A stretch of DNA of 64,000 nucleotides from Saccharina japonica (lineage: Eukaryota > Sar > Phaeophyceae > Laminariales > Laminariaceae), in the NCBI GenBank assembly GCA_008828725.1, contig MEHQ01002739.1:1-64000 (forward strand), in the 5' to 3' direction. The notes below the pieces were generated by a model. The model saw only the letters and a list, made by a program, of their open reading frames with translations, did no database searches and had not been told where the DNA came from. Within the stretch, counting starts at the first letter, position 1. Each line of letters starts with the position of its first letter. Made by a program: the position numbers and the translations under genes. Positions 46,901-58,900 of the stretch are shown here, piece after piece.

Positions 46901-49900
46901 CTGTCCCTCGAGTCATCTTTCGTGGTAATATCACCGTTTTATCGTAGCATACATCCACCCCTACCAGAGAACCGCGACAGTTGATATAGCACTGTCCAAT
47001 CTCCCTTTCGAGGTACCAGCAGTATACACATCGTTTCGGTAATGGTTGAAATTCCACGCTTCACGTAACTACTTGGCTTCGTTGATGCACAATTCCAGAG
47101 TGGAAAACACACACCGACGGTTTGGCCACACGATAGGTTTCAGGCTACCCTTGTGCTGATCAGGAGGAAGCCCTGGGTTTAGGTGTTTTTTGCCAGGGCA
47201 AACAAATATATATATACATATATACACCCTGGCAGTAACTACTCTTACCTGAGATTATACACTGGGTATAAACGAGCGCCTCGAGAAAGCCAACCACAAT
47301 CGCCGCCGTCTCATTTCCTCACCTTCATTGCCTGGCAGGGCGCCGCGAGGTATCTTGCTACCGCTAATAGTGATGTTGCTCGACGCAGCACGAATAGCTC
47401 CTGGGAGTATCGGCACAATGCAAGGGTGGGTTGGTTTCGGCATTATTCGGTTTGGTCGAAAGTATTCCCGGGAAAAGGTGGCAAGTAGCTCAACCGAACC
47501 AATGGAGTTAGATGTTGGAGCGCATTGAAAACTTGCTACACATACCTAACGTCAAGATTACTCCCCACCCTCGACTAGAGAGGGGCTAGTTGCGATAAGA
47601 TAGTAGGCTAGGTGCTCGTGTATATATTTGATATTTCAAACTTAGCAACGTTAACCACTGTGCACTGAGGCGATGAGACGGGCCAACATCTTGAGAAGTA
47701 GTAATTTTGTGGAGAACAGTGGGGAGAAACCAACTAAAGCCGACCGATTCTTCTGGCAAATATACACAATACGGTCTGCACCGTGCTTGCAAATGCACTG
47801 GTCGTGACATGACTACGTAGCGATTTGGATTTTCCCAAAGCTTCCTTGATAGTGCTGCTTCAGCGGGATTGTCAGCCCGTGCCTGGCGTGGGGGGAAATA
47901 ACGGGGGTGAATGTTTCGTGCGGTAATACGTCGACGACAGTAGTCTCGTCGAGGTACAGCGGTGGCCGGACGGTCGCCACGGCCGGCGGGCGGTGCAATC
48001 GCTTGCGTCCGACCATTGTTGCTTGCTGAGCGAGCGCAGAACATCTGACCCACCCCCCCTGTCTGCCAGTAAGACCACGAACTGGGATACGCGACTCGAG
48101 GTGTTGGGTTAGCTTGTTGACCCGGAGGGGTGTCCAGTGACGCTGCCGCCGCTGAAGATCTGCAAGCTGCGTAAGTTCCTTGCGGCGTGGCTTCTGTCTC
48201 GGTCTTCGGCTTTTGCGAAGCAGAGGTCACAGCTCGTCGGTTTTGTTATGCACGCATCGTTCGCTGTCCGTCCCGGGCCGTATTCCGTGCAGCGCATGTT
48301 GGCCTCGCTGAGGATGCCGCGCATCACCGCCGGCGCTGATTTCGCGTTCCGGATGGCCATCCCTGGGCGGCGTGTCGCCATCGAGCCCGAGTTCCACGGT
48401 GATCTCGAGGTTTTGCGTTGGTTCGTGGCTGAGGGGTTTGACGTCCGGGGGGGGGGGTCACAGTTGGTTTCGATGTATCACTTTCTCGAGAGCCCGGCCC
48501 GACGTACTCTGTTTTCGGATTATTCGAAAACAGCTATCGGGGGTTTCTGTCTCGAAACTGGTGTGTACTGGCGCTATGAGCTCAACTCCGGCGGATAGTG
48601 TCGTTTTTGCGGTTTGAGCAAGGCCGTTGCAGGCGCTAACCACATTTCTTTCAACGTTCTCGAACTGTTGGGCATGGTGGTTTCGGCGTGGGTTTTTGTG
48701 TCCCCGTGTGCAGAACGCCCGTCCGCGGCGAGCGACTGCGTTATGTTGCGAGGAGACAACGAAGCTCCGGGCTCTAGAAAACGACCTTTGCAGAAACGAC
48801 TGCTTTGGGGCTGCGGTTGCTTGGTACAGGGTGGTCGAGGTAAGTGGTTATCTGTGTTCCTGCCTTTTGGGAGCGTTCGTCCTTTTTTGTGTCTTTTTTG
48901 TGTCTTTTTGTTTCTGCCAAGCCGCCACCCTTATCCCCTTCCGCTGTTGTCCTTTTCGTTTTGGCGGTTGATGCACAGTTCCACAAAGGAGGCCTCCCAC
49001 GCGAGAACACCCTCATCATCATCGACGGTGATGAAAAGCCCCAGGCTGAGGACTGCGACAAGTACGTGTCCGATGAACTCCCCGACCCCGACCCGCGGCC
49101 GCGCCTCTTTGATCCGGTGGTGTCAAGCATGGTGCATGGTCCCTGCGGCAGCAATTTCCAAACGAACGGCGAATGCTCCGAAAACCACCCCAAACATTAC
49201 CAAGCAGAGACATCTTCCGCTGAAGGCGTGTACGTCGTGCACCGTAGGCGTCAGTCGAATGAACGCCAAGAGAGGACCGTGAACCTCGAAATCGGTGGTG
49301 TCGTCAGAAAGACTTACACTGAAAGCCCGCGAGGCGTGCTCTTCCACGGTCGATTGGTGCACAACCGATGGGTGGTTCCGCACTGTCCAGCGCTCACCCT
49401 GAAGTTCGATGCACATACCAACGTGGAGTTGTGCACTTCGGTGCAAGCAATCAAGTGCATCAACACGTACGTCTACAAAGGCAATGGTCGAGCTCTCGCT
49501 GGCCTTGCTCAATCGAACGGGAGCAACGGCGAGATTGCGAGCTTCGCCCGAGTCACGCTATCTCGGCTTTTGCGAGTGCGCATGAAGCATATTCGCCCTT
49601 CCGATCACAGAGCGTTCTTCATCCGTCCTGCACCTTGCACTGCATGAGCCCAACGGATAGATTGTCTACTACTACGAGGGTGGAGCGACGCAGCAATAAC
49701 AAGCCTCGGTTAAGACGGCGTTTACGGAATTCTTCACCTACAACGCCATCATCCCCGATGGGGATATTTCATTGCGACTACTGTACGTTCACTTCCCGGG
49801 GCGCTTCACATGGAATAGGGATATAAAACGGTGGTAGCCAAGGCAAAGGCAGGGCAGGCAGCAACAGATGGGGCGTATTTGCAGTTCAAGCACCGCTCAG

Positions 49901-52900
49901 GGTGAGAGGTTCTACATTCGTCTCCTCCTCGGTCACATGCCCCGGGCTACATCCTCCGACTCGCTGCGCACTCTCCAGGATGGAACTCTAGCGAGTGCGT
50001 TTCAGGAAGCGTATCGCTTGATCGGCCTGTTAGCCGATGACCTGGAGTGGGACCGGTACCTAAATGAAGCGGCAATCTACCAAGCCCGGATAGCCAAGCT
50101 TAGAGAGCTCTTCGTCACGATGCTTAGGCACTGCGACGTCATGGGCCCTAGGAAACTGTGGGAGACTCGCCGCAATACCCTTGCCCGGGACATCCTCTAG
50201 CGGGCTCGCACGAGGGCTGTCACTCACCAAATGGGCAGTGGGTTTCACAACCTTGCCCTGCTTCACATCGTCGACTGTCTTCGCGCCGCGGATTCCGGCG
50301 TTGAGAGGTACCACCTCCCGACGTCGGTCGACCACGCCTCTCGTGACCCGCCTCGGGCAAATATTGGGGCAGCTGGCAGGGCATGACTATGCCTAACTCC
50401 AGCAGTTGTACGACACCAATCTAGCCTAGTTCAGCCACGATCAACATGAGGCCTTCGAGGCAGTTATGAACGTCCATGCCTTTCTCCACGAAGAGGATGG
50501 TGGATGCCGGCGCATGCTGCCCTCCCACGCGGCAGGGCAGGGGGTTTTCTTCGTCAATGGACCAGGGGGCACCGGCAAGACCTTTCTCTACACCAGTTTG
50601 TTGGCTGCCATTCATGCCAAGGAAAGCATTGGCCTTGCTGTTTCTATTTGTGGCGTGGCCTCCACCCCCCGCATTCATACTGCACATTCCTTATTCATGA
50701 TCTCCATTAACATCAACGAGCACTCCTTTTGCTTCGTAGAGAAACAGAGCTCGCGGGCCCACCTTTTGCGCGGAGCGGATGTGCTCTGCTGGAACGAGAC
50801 CCCCAAGGTCCGCCGGTACTGCCTCGAGGCCATCGAGCGCTGTCTCAGAGACGTCATGCACAACAGCCCTCCATGGGGCGGGGAAACCGTGCTGATGGGA
50901 GGCGAATTCACACAGGTACTTCCAGTGGTTCGAAGAGGGATAAAGGCACAGGTTGTCAACGCCTGCATCGACCATTCCCCACTCTGGGCGGGAGTGCGTG
51001 TGCTGCAGCTGAGGGTCAACTTGCGGGTGTTGCGGGCTGGAAGGCATGACTTTCGCCTGCGGGACTTCTTCGAGTGGCAGATGATAATTGGCAACGGCAC
51101 GGAGGAGGGTGTTCTCCGACACAAGGCCGCTTTTGCGGCGGACACCGTGCGAATTCCGGGTGACCTCATCGTCGCCAAGGACAATCCACGCGATATCATC
51201 GACGGTATTTTCCCCGATCTTGGCGTGTTTTTGGGCCGGTGGGAGTCTCGAACTGAACGTTGCCCTGCCAAGGAGGTCCGTGCTTTCGCCGCGAAACGAC
51301 GATCAACGGAAGCTCAACGAAAACATCATGCAGCGTGTTCCGGGCGACGGGTTCGAGTCTCTCAGCATTGACGACACCCAGGACATGAACAACGTCGTCA
51401 ACCAACCCGTGGAGTTCTCGGACACGTTGACACCAGCAGGGGGGCTCGCTCATCGTCTTGCACTCAATATCGGCACCCCGTTCATCTTGCTACGCACGAT
51501 CAACCCGGCATCGAGATTGTTTGAAGGTACACGTTGCCTTGTAGTGAGCGCCTCACCACGGGTACTTCACATCGCAATTACCACAGGATCCAATGCGGAC
51601 AAGACGGCCTACGTGCCCCGTTGCACGGCTATTTGCAACGGGAATGCGCTGTCTTATACCCTTTTTCGGCGACAATTCCCGAGGCTACGTGCTTTGCCAT
51701 GACCATCAACAAGGCACAAGGGAAAAAATTGAACCAAGTGTGTATCTTTTTGCGCCGCTCGGTGTCCGCCCACGGTCAGTTGTATGTGGTCGTGTCCATT
51801 CCAACATCACCGAGCAATCTCCGTTTAATGGTGATTAGGGCGGGCAAGGAGCTGCTGAATATATCACGACCCATCTCCACCTCCAAAAATCCGTCAACAA
51901 GGAGGTGCTCATCGGTTCGGGCCAGGTATGCTGCGGGGGGATAGTGGGGAGAGGGGAGTCACCTCGGGGGGAGATGTGAGGAGATCAACCACGATGATCT
52001 GTGTGAAAAGTAAGTTGGCATTCACGGGCCAACTCCAGGGATACTGAGGGGGGGGGGGAGTCACCTCGGAGGTAGACGTCAGGAGAGTCACGGCAGTGGC
52101 CTGTGTAAGACGTTTACCTCAACGGTTTGGAGATGTGTATGTACGGTATATTTACTGGACATGGTGTCCGCATTAATCAACAACGTTTACGTTTTATTCC
52201 TTTTCTGATGCGTGCTACGATAGAGATATCACGTTTTGGCCGAAATATGTTCTGAATGATCGAGTTCCTTAACCCAAAATCGGCGCGGACTGCCAATATT
52301 CTGTTGAAACCCTGTTCCTTATATGCTTCGGCCATGGGATTGTTAATCGTATAGCTCTTTTTAATTTCCTCCAAAAACTACTTACTATTAGTATAGAGCT
52401 CTTCAAGTGAGGAGGTCCAGAAAAAACATGGTGCACCTCTACCGTAGCATGCCTCTTCTACAATGTTTTCCTGGAGTGATCCTGTGTACCGCCCATACGC
52501 TTACATGCTGCAATGGGCTACGCAGAGCTAGCGCCAAAGGCGGAGACGTGGCCGTACCGCTAGTATATACCAAAACGATACACACACCGGACACAGTTGA
52601 GCGCTTTAATATATGTATATATATATATACATATACATATATGCGGAAGTTTGCCTATGTTATAGAGGCAGCATGTGCACTTCGTTTCCACCGCTACACA
52701 TGCGGTACGCTCCTTGTCCCCCATCTAGAGCAGTCGATGGGACCAAAACAGCTCCATTCTCCGGGTAGGAAGTAGTACTACTAGAACGGTGTAGGACCAT
52801 CGCCGAACTTAGGGTCACTGTCTCCGCGACAAGAAATGGAAGACCATTGGGCACTTTGCGCATCTGACGGCTACCAGCAGGGTCATACAATGGCCAAGAA

Positions 52901-55900
52901 CACATTCATATAATGTTGTTCTTCCCCGCCTTCCACTACCGCCACGAGCTTCCTACATGGAAAAAATACATCAGTATCTACACACTGCGTGCATCCAGCG
53001 TCAGACATCTCCCCCGTAATAGCAAGCATCAATGTCGAACACGAACAGTGTCGAGCACACGATAAAGCGTTTTAGTTCGCGTTGCATTGAACACAAATGT
53101 ACGTTCACACGCTGCTTGCAGTAACTTTCTTATGGAACCGGCACTGCGTCATTTTGTCATGCCAGGAACCACAAAATAGAAACAATACTTTGGACCGCGG
53201 TGATTTACCACTGTTGACTCGTGGGTGCCGATTATATGGTGACGGGTGTGTTGTGGATTACAGCCACGATCGATCGTCCTGCATTGCTTTCCGACTTAGT
53301 TTTGCTTGCCCATATATTTTCATGTCCTTCATGAATCCGCGAGGCGACTTAACGCCCAAAGAAAGCACTTTCCGTGCTGCCGCGGGCTTCGATTGCTGTT
53401 CATCACATATTACAACGACACTGCTTTCCTCCAAGAGCATGACGCCAGATATTGTATTAATAGTAGTCACCTGTACCTCATCTCAAGCAATGCACGAGGG
53501 GTGCCCTTTCTCACCTCCGTTTGAGCGAGCCGAGTTGTTTGTGAACATGGCGTTACCGTCGATACCGAACTCCGACCTAGCTGAGTAAACGGCACCTGTA
53601 GGTACAATAAAGGGAAACAGTGGGTAAATTGTGTTTGAAAATTAACTTCACAACGACGTCGGCGGTGCACGACCGGGCTCACCATGGCGTCGAGCCTCTC
53701 TATGGGCCAAATGAAGAGGCAAACATATTCCGCCGAATGGAAACATAGGTAAGGGCTCAAACCAACGATGTGTCCACGCAACGAGCAACCGAGCACTGCA
53801 TCCAGCATATTATTTAGTTTAACGACCACCACGTCAAACAGTGGATACAATGGGCGATTTGTTAGACGTGGTATCTGCACGCATGACGAGTAACATATTC
53901 CACGAACGACACTTGACGGCATCATGGTCAGGTTTGGGTTTATGGCAGAAACAGCCGAGGAACAGTTAATCCGGATCATCGTGCTTTCGGGAGCAATGAC
54001 ACAGGCAATACCTCGGAACCCAGGGTTGTCACGAGAGAGGGTTGTGTATTTAAATGTTGCGTACCAGGTATGTGGTAAGAGACGAACCGTGTTATTGGTA
54101 AGATTAATATTAGTTCACGCTGCTTTGCTAAGTACCTGGGCGTTACCTCGTGTACGTCGAAGTATTGAGACTGTCGCATAGGGAATCGTGGGTAGGTCCA
54201 AGGGAGACATTAACAGGTGGAAATCAGGTGACGTACGGATAGAGGGGAAAACTACACCAGATAATTGAAGTCGACGGGTTCTTCGGACAGATGAACACGG
54301 TACGGCTTGCATCGTACGTTACGTAGTTTGGTCGATCGCCACATGAGTAGGGACTTGACACTTCCAAACGATTTGTTGATAGAAACGATTAAGATTCACC
54401 CACAGGAGGTAATCTCCACATACATTGGATAGTTTGAAGAGATAGAAGACGGACTGCCGCTACGGCAGGGGGGTACTCGTAGCACGTTTAAGTCCTATAG
54501 TTTCAACCGGGTGACAGCCACTTGGCCGGGTAGCCATCTTACTTCTGGTAAAAGTCTTCAACGCTTTTAGTTTCGCGATATGAAGACAGCGTTATATCCT
54601 TATTTGCTTCTCTGCGACGATATAATATGTTTGCGTCCGATTCAGACTGAGGTACAAAGCCGGTCGCCCCGGTAGACTAGTGGTCAGCTTCAAAGACTAC
54701 TGGCATTGGTCCCCAAGTTCGAATCCCACCGTGGTGAGATTTTTACTTTATTTGAAAAAATAAAACGGAACCAATTGCTGAGAGCGCCTTCGTGGCGTGG
54801 GTAGGCGGAATCCGACGCAAGTCGACGAGGGAAGAGAGTGCTGAAATCTTCTCGCGATAAAAATGCTAGGCAAGTACCGTAGTGGGGAGGGGGGAGAAGA
54901 GCCTACTTAGTGACCCCGGATCTGAGTTACGACTAAAGAGGGAGAGAAAAAAGAAGGGCGACGATAATAAATAGGAAGGACAAAACAAAACAAAAAAAAC
55001 ACAGAGCCTCTCGTCACAGTGGCGTAAATGCGGTAGTGAAAATAATGGTATCATGCCCCCCTTACCGTAGATGCAGTCGAAACATGTAGGCGGAGGCGGG
55101 GGTCCGTGTTGTGCTATCGTAATTGTCCAAGTTTATGCCCTCGAGCGAATGCATTAGTGTTGCTACGAATCGCAGTGCACGTACAAATTATTAAAAAACC
55201 GGTTTGGAGAAGAGGTTCGCACAAGGGTATACCGTACGCAGTTATTTTAAAGGCCAACCGGCAACCGTTGTATCATAAACTCACAACGTTGGATATTTGC
55301 ACGAATAGTATGTCTTACTGCCAACCATAGCCGGATTAGCAAACGGGCCGCAACGCCAATGTTTTGTTAGATATTAACCTACAGAAGTGAAACGTGTCGT
55401 CTTCCGAAATTGATGACATGCCACGTCCAGAACGCGAAGGTCGCCCATATTCAGAGCTCTGTGCTCTACTGCGTACATGTATTCCATTTGCGACCTGACG
55501 CCAAGGGAACAGCCTGGCTGAGAATTTCTGGAAACAATGTGCTTCCTCACATTTTGCGTTACTTTCAAGTGGCGATATGTATTTGTCTTAATTATATCAT
55601 CAATACAAGCGCAGCCGATTCGCATAATCATCCCCTCTCCTGTCCACTCGCACGATGTTCGTGCCCTGAACACTGGGTAGCATACATATATAGGTCTGTC
55701 AAATTCACTGCCGAATTCCCGCACAATGCAAATATTCGACATTCAGTATAGCAGACATACGAACGCTGTGCATTCGTATCGAAAGTTAACAACTCAACGC
55801 AATGAAGGCCGCGAGCCGAAGGTTAGACTGGCGCCCGGAACTATTTGGCGCATTCGAGGAGGGAGAGAAAACGCCAACACAGCCAGTTGGGAAACGCGAG

Positions 55901-58900
55901 CAAGACGGGTCGGACAAGGGTGTCGGGTGCAGTCATTTTTGGTGTGAACGGCTGCAGCACGGATTGATGATTTACCGGTGTTGTTGTGAGCAGTTCAAGT
56001 GGATAGGGCATGTCCTTAGACGAGACAGTCGGGGAAACGGTTTGCTATACATATAACACTTGTTTGTTGCATGATAAGCCCCATCAGTGTATTAGGAGCG
56101 ACACGCAGGTCGGCCGCGCTAGGTGCCAAGTAAATCAAGGCCACAGTAGAGTGTTTGCCGAGAAGCGGGTTCAGAAGCTATTCCCCAGAATAAACACTGA
56201 AGGCAGCAATTGCAGTGTTTCTTGGAAACAGGGAAATTTCGTTTTTTAGCGAATGTAGGGGTTTTACCAATTTATACTGTACCGTTCTCGTCTCCATACC
56301 ATCGCCCTATTAATAACCGAGCGTCTTAAATGTCCCACATGCATGACGCACCACCGACTGCGTTAATATATCCACACTATCGACACAATTATCCAACCAC
56401 TGGGAGCGCAGATACTCGGAAGATGTATCTTGAGTATGACCCGGACGAGCGCCGTTGGATTGTTCCAGCGGCCCGTCGTCACAGCATACTCTATGCCCAC
56501 TTGTTGTCGTGGAGCATGCGTCTTTCCGAACTGACTACTCGAATACTCGTGCTTTTACTGCCTTGCTCTTATTGTACGACATCATGATGACAGGTCGTGT
56601 TTCATTTTAATCCCGTAACGTTGCGGTAGAAGCAGCAGCAGGCTATGGCGACTGTAGCGTGGTGGGAGGCCGCCGCGGCTTACGGGTCGACCTACCAAAA
56701 CGGGCGTCGTGGAGCACGCCGGTGCGGTGGCGAGTGTAGTCCAGAGCACAGCAACAGCGTCAAGAATAATATCTGGTTCCGAAATTGAATAATTCAAAAT
56801 GAAGCTGCTTGCTGCTTAGCGACTGGTGCTGCTTCTTGTTATACCTGCCGCCGCTGCCTCTGGTGCTAGCTTGCACCAATCGGTGCTGCTATGCTTGTCT
56901 GTTTTCGTGGGGTAGCAGCGACGGCACTGCGGTTACCTTTACCACCGTCGGTGTTGCTAGTAGGAGGTTGCTTCTCGTACGCCTGTGTTCGTTTTATGTG
57001 TTCTATACAGCATAACGATAGGTTATTCCCTAGTAACTCCCCTGTCTGATGCGGCACGAAGTGTTTGTGGAGTGTGTTTCGGAGTTTTTCCCCACAGAAG
57101 CAACAAACTCATGGTTGGGAAGAAGCTCTCTTTCTCAAGCGGAAACTAAATAAATGTATGAACATGATTTCCACAAACACTATACTTACTATAAACAATG
57201 GCCCAAATAGGTGCACACTCAAACACTCCCCTTCACAGTCGAGTTGAGCACTCAACTCCACTGCACTGTTTCGTGATGGTGCCCCGGCTGTGGTACTAGC
57301 TTGCTTGGGAGTGCCGTAGTATGTAGAGTTATGGATTATCTCACGGTTGTCTCAGCGTCGACGATTGAAGTGAAACACGAGGAGACCCGATACTGCCAAT
57401 ATTATACCCACATTGTTTGAGCCCCCCCCGTTTCCCCATTATCACATCAAAAACGTTTTGTACGGTTAAGTTACATTTCAGTTGTAGTGTATTCACTTCA
57501 TAGCTGCAACTTTATGTACACCATCGCTTACCACTGGCAGGAAAACGCGAATAATACTAATACACCTGCCGTGAGGGAACGGCGAATGACCTCACTCAGC
57601 GCTCGCTCGCTCGGTGCCGTAGTGAATCCGGAATAAATCCAGATGGAACCCAATTTCGAACACGTTGTGGGTTCCAACTTATTTGAGAATGCCTGAGATA
57701 ACGTGCGGGAGCCACAAGCATTGTATTGTACCTCTATTCAACGGGTGAGAACACAAATGAAAACCAACCTACCCACCCTATATATACTGGAGAGTTTCCA
57801 TGCCACAAGATAATTTCCAAGATTGCTTCCGCGCTGAACAATCAGCGCGGAACTGCATTCCCGGCGAGACCCTCCTGCTTTGCGCAAGGGGGCCTCACCA
57901 AATCCATTACTTGCTGTGAATTATCAATGGTAGTGGAGAACAACACCACCGAAGCAATGGCCAATCTGGCTTGTATTTCGTTTTCTAAGTGCAAACCATG
58001 TGGCTAACGAAGAGCTTTCAGGCCAGGTACCACTACTGCTGTATGCAGTAGTCATATGCAAAGCTTCGCAAGCGATGGACGAGGCGCGTCTATTCTTACC
58101 TCCACTATTCGCGGGGTTGCTCGTGAAGGTGGCGTTACCGTCGATGCTTACAACCGACAATTTAGCCTTAAAGGCACCTGCAGGCACACGATGACAAGAG
58201 AACAGTGGGGGAGTGTTTTGAAGATTAAGCTCAGTAGCGGTTCGTCGGCGGCGCAAGACGTGGATCGTGAAAACCCATAACGCCCTTGAGGACCAAAACC
58301 AGAGACGAACAGCTTCCGCCGTACACGAAGGCAGGCATTGGCACAGACTTGATCCCGCGAGACGCCGATGGTAAACAAAACACTTTACCCAAAACGTCAA
58401 TAACGACAGCTACAGAACATGTGTTATTTTAAGGGTAGCACTAATCGGCTTACCTCCCGTCTTCAATGCGCTGTTGCTGGAGAATTGGGTGTTGCCATTC
58501 AAAGAGACCTTCGATTCATCAGCAAACACGGCACCTGTGGGCAAATACGATATCCGAATGCAAGGGAAATTGGGTTTGAGGAATGGTGGAATATTTATGA
58601 ATAGATCGCGGCGAGGGAAGGGCATGCATTGTTTGCTAGGGTTCCACATACATAAATATTTTTGGAAGCGGGCCTCTCGTGGCCGGGAAGTTTGTCCGAC
58701 CGTCGAAAGCACGCCGCGAACGACAGGCGGACCTGTCAAGAAAGGAAGGCGACCTCCGTGGCGGTTTTGTTCCGTTACATATTTACAACATTTAGGTATT
58801 GTGATGCTACATAATTACATGCGCTATACGGAGCTCACGGTAATGAGCCAGGTACTTAGCGAAATAGACAGCTGTACCGATGGTGTGGGACGTGCAGCGC

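Larger units (their letters stand above)
52570..55290. repeat. Segmental duplication copy A (contains one small exon)
   Basis: Long stretches align in order with 60817-63180, for example GGACACAGTTGA, CCTATGTTA(T/C)AGAGG(C/A)AGCA, GACGGCTACCAGCAGG, the 81-bp exon, AACAGTGGGTA, GCACTGCATCCAGCATAT, GACGGACTG and GGTAGTGAAAATAATGG. The copies are about 8.24 kb apart. Copy A carries a SINE that copy B lacks. Confidence 0.8.

Noticed and set aside
54667..54740. Intact tRNA gene
   Set aside because: A and B boxes are present, but the acceptor stem and cloverleaf are not complete and the sequence continues into the body shared by three other copies; it is a SINE head.
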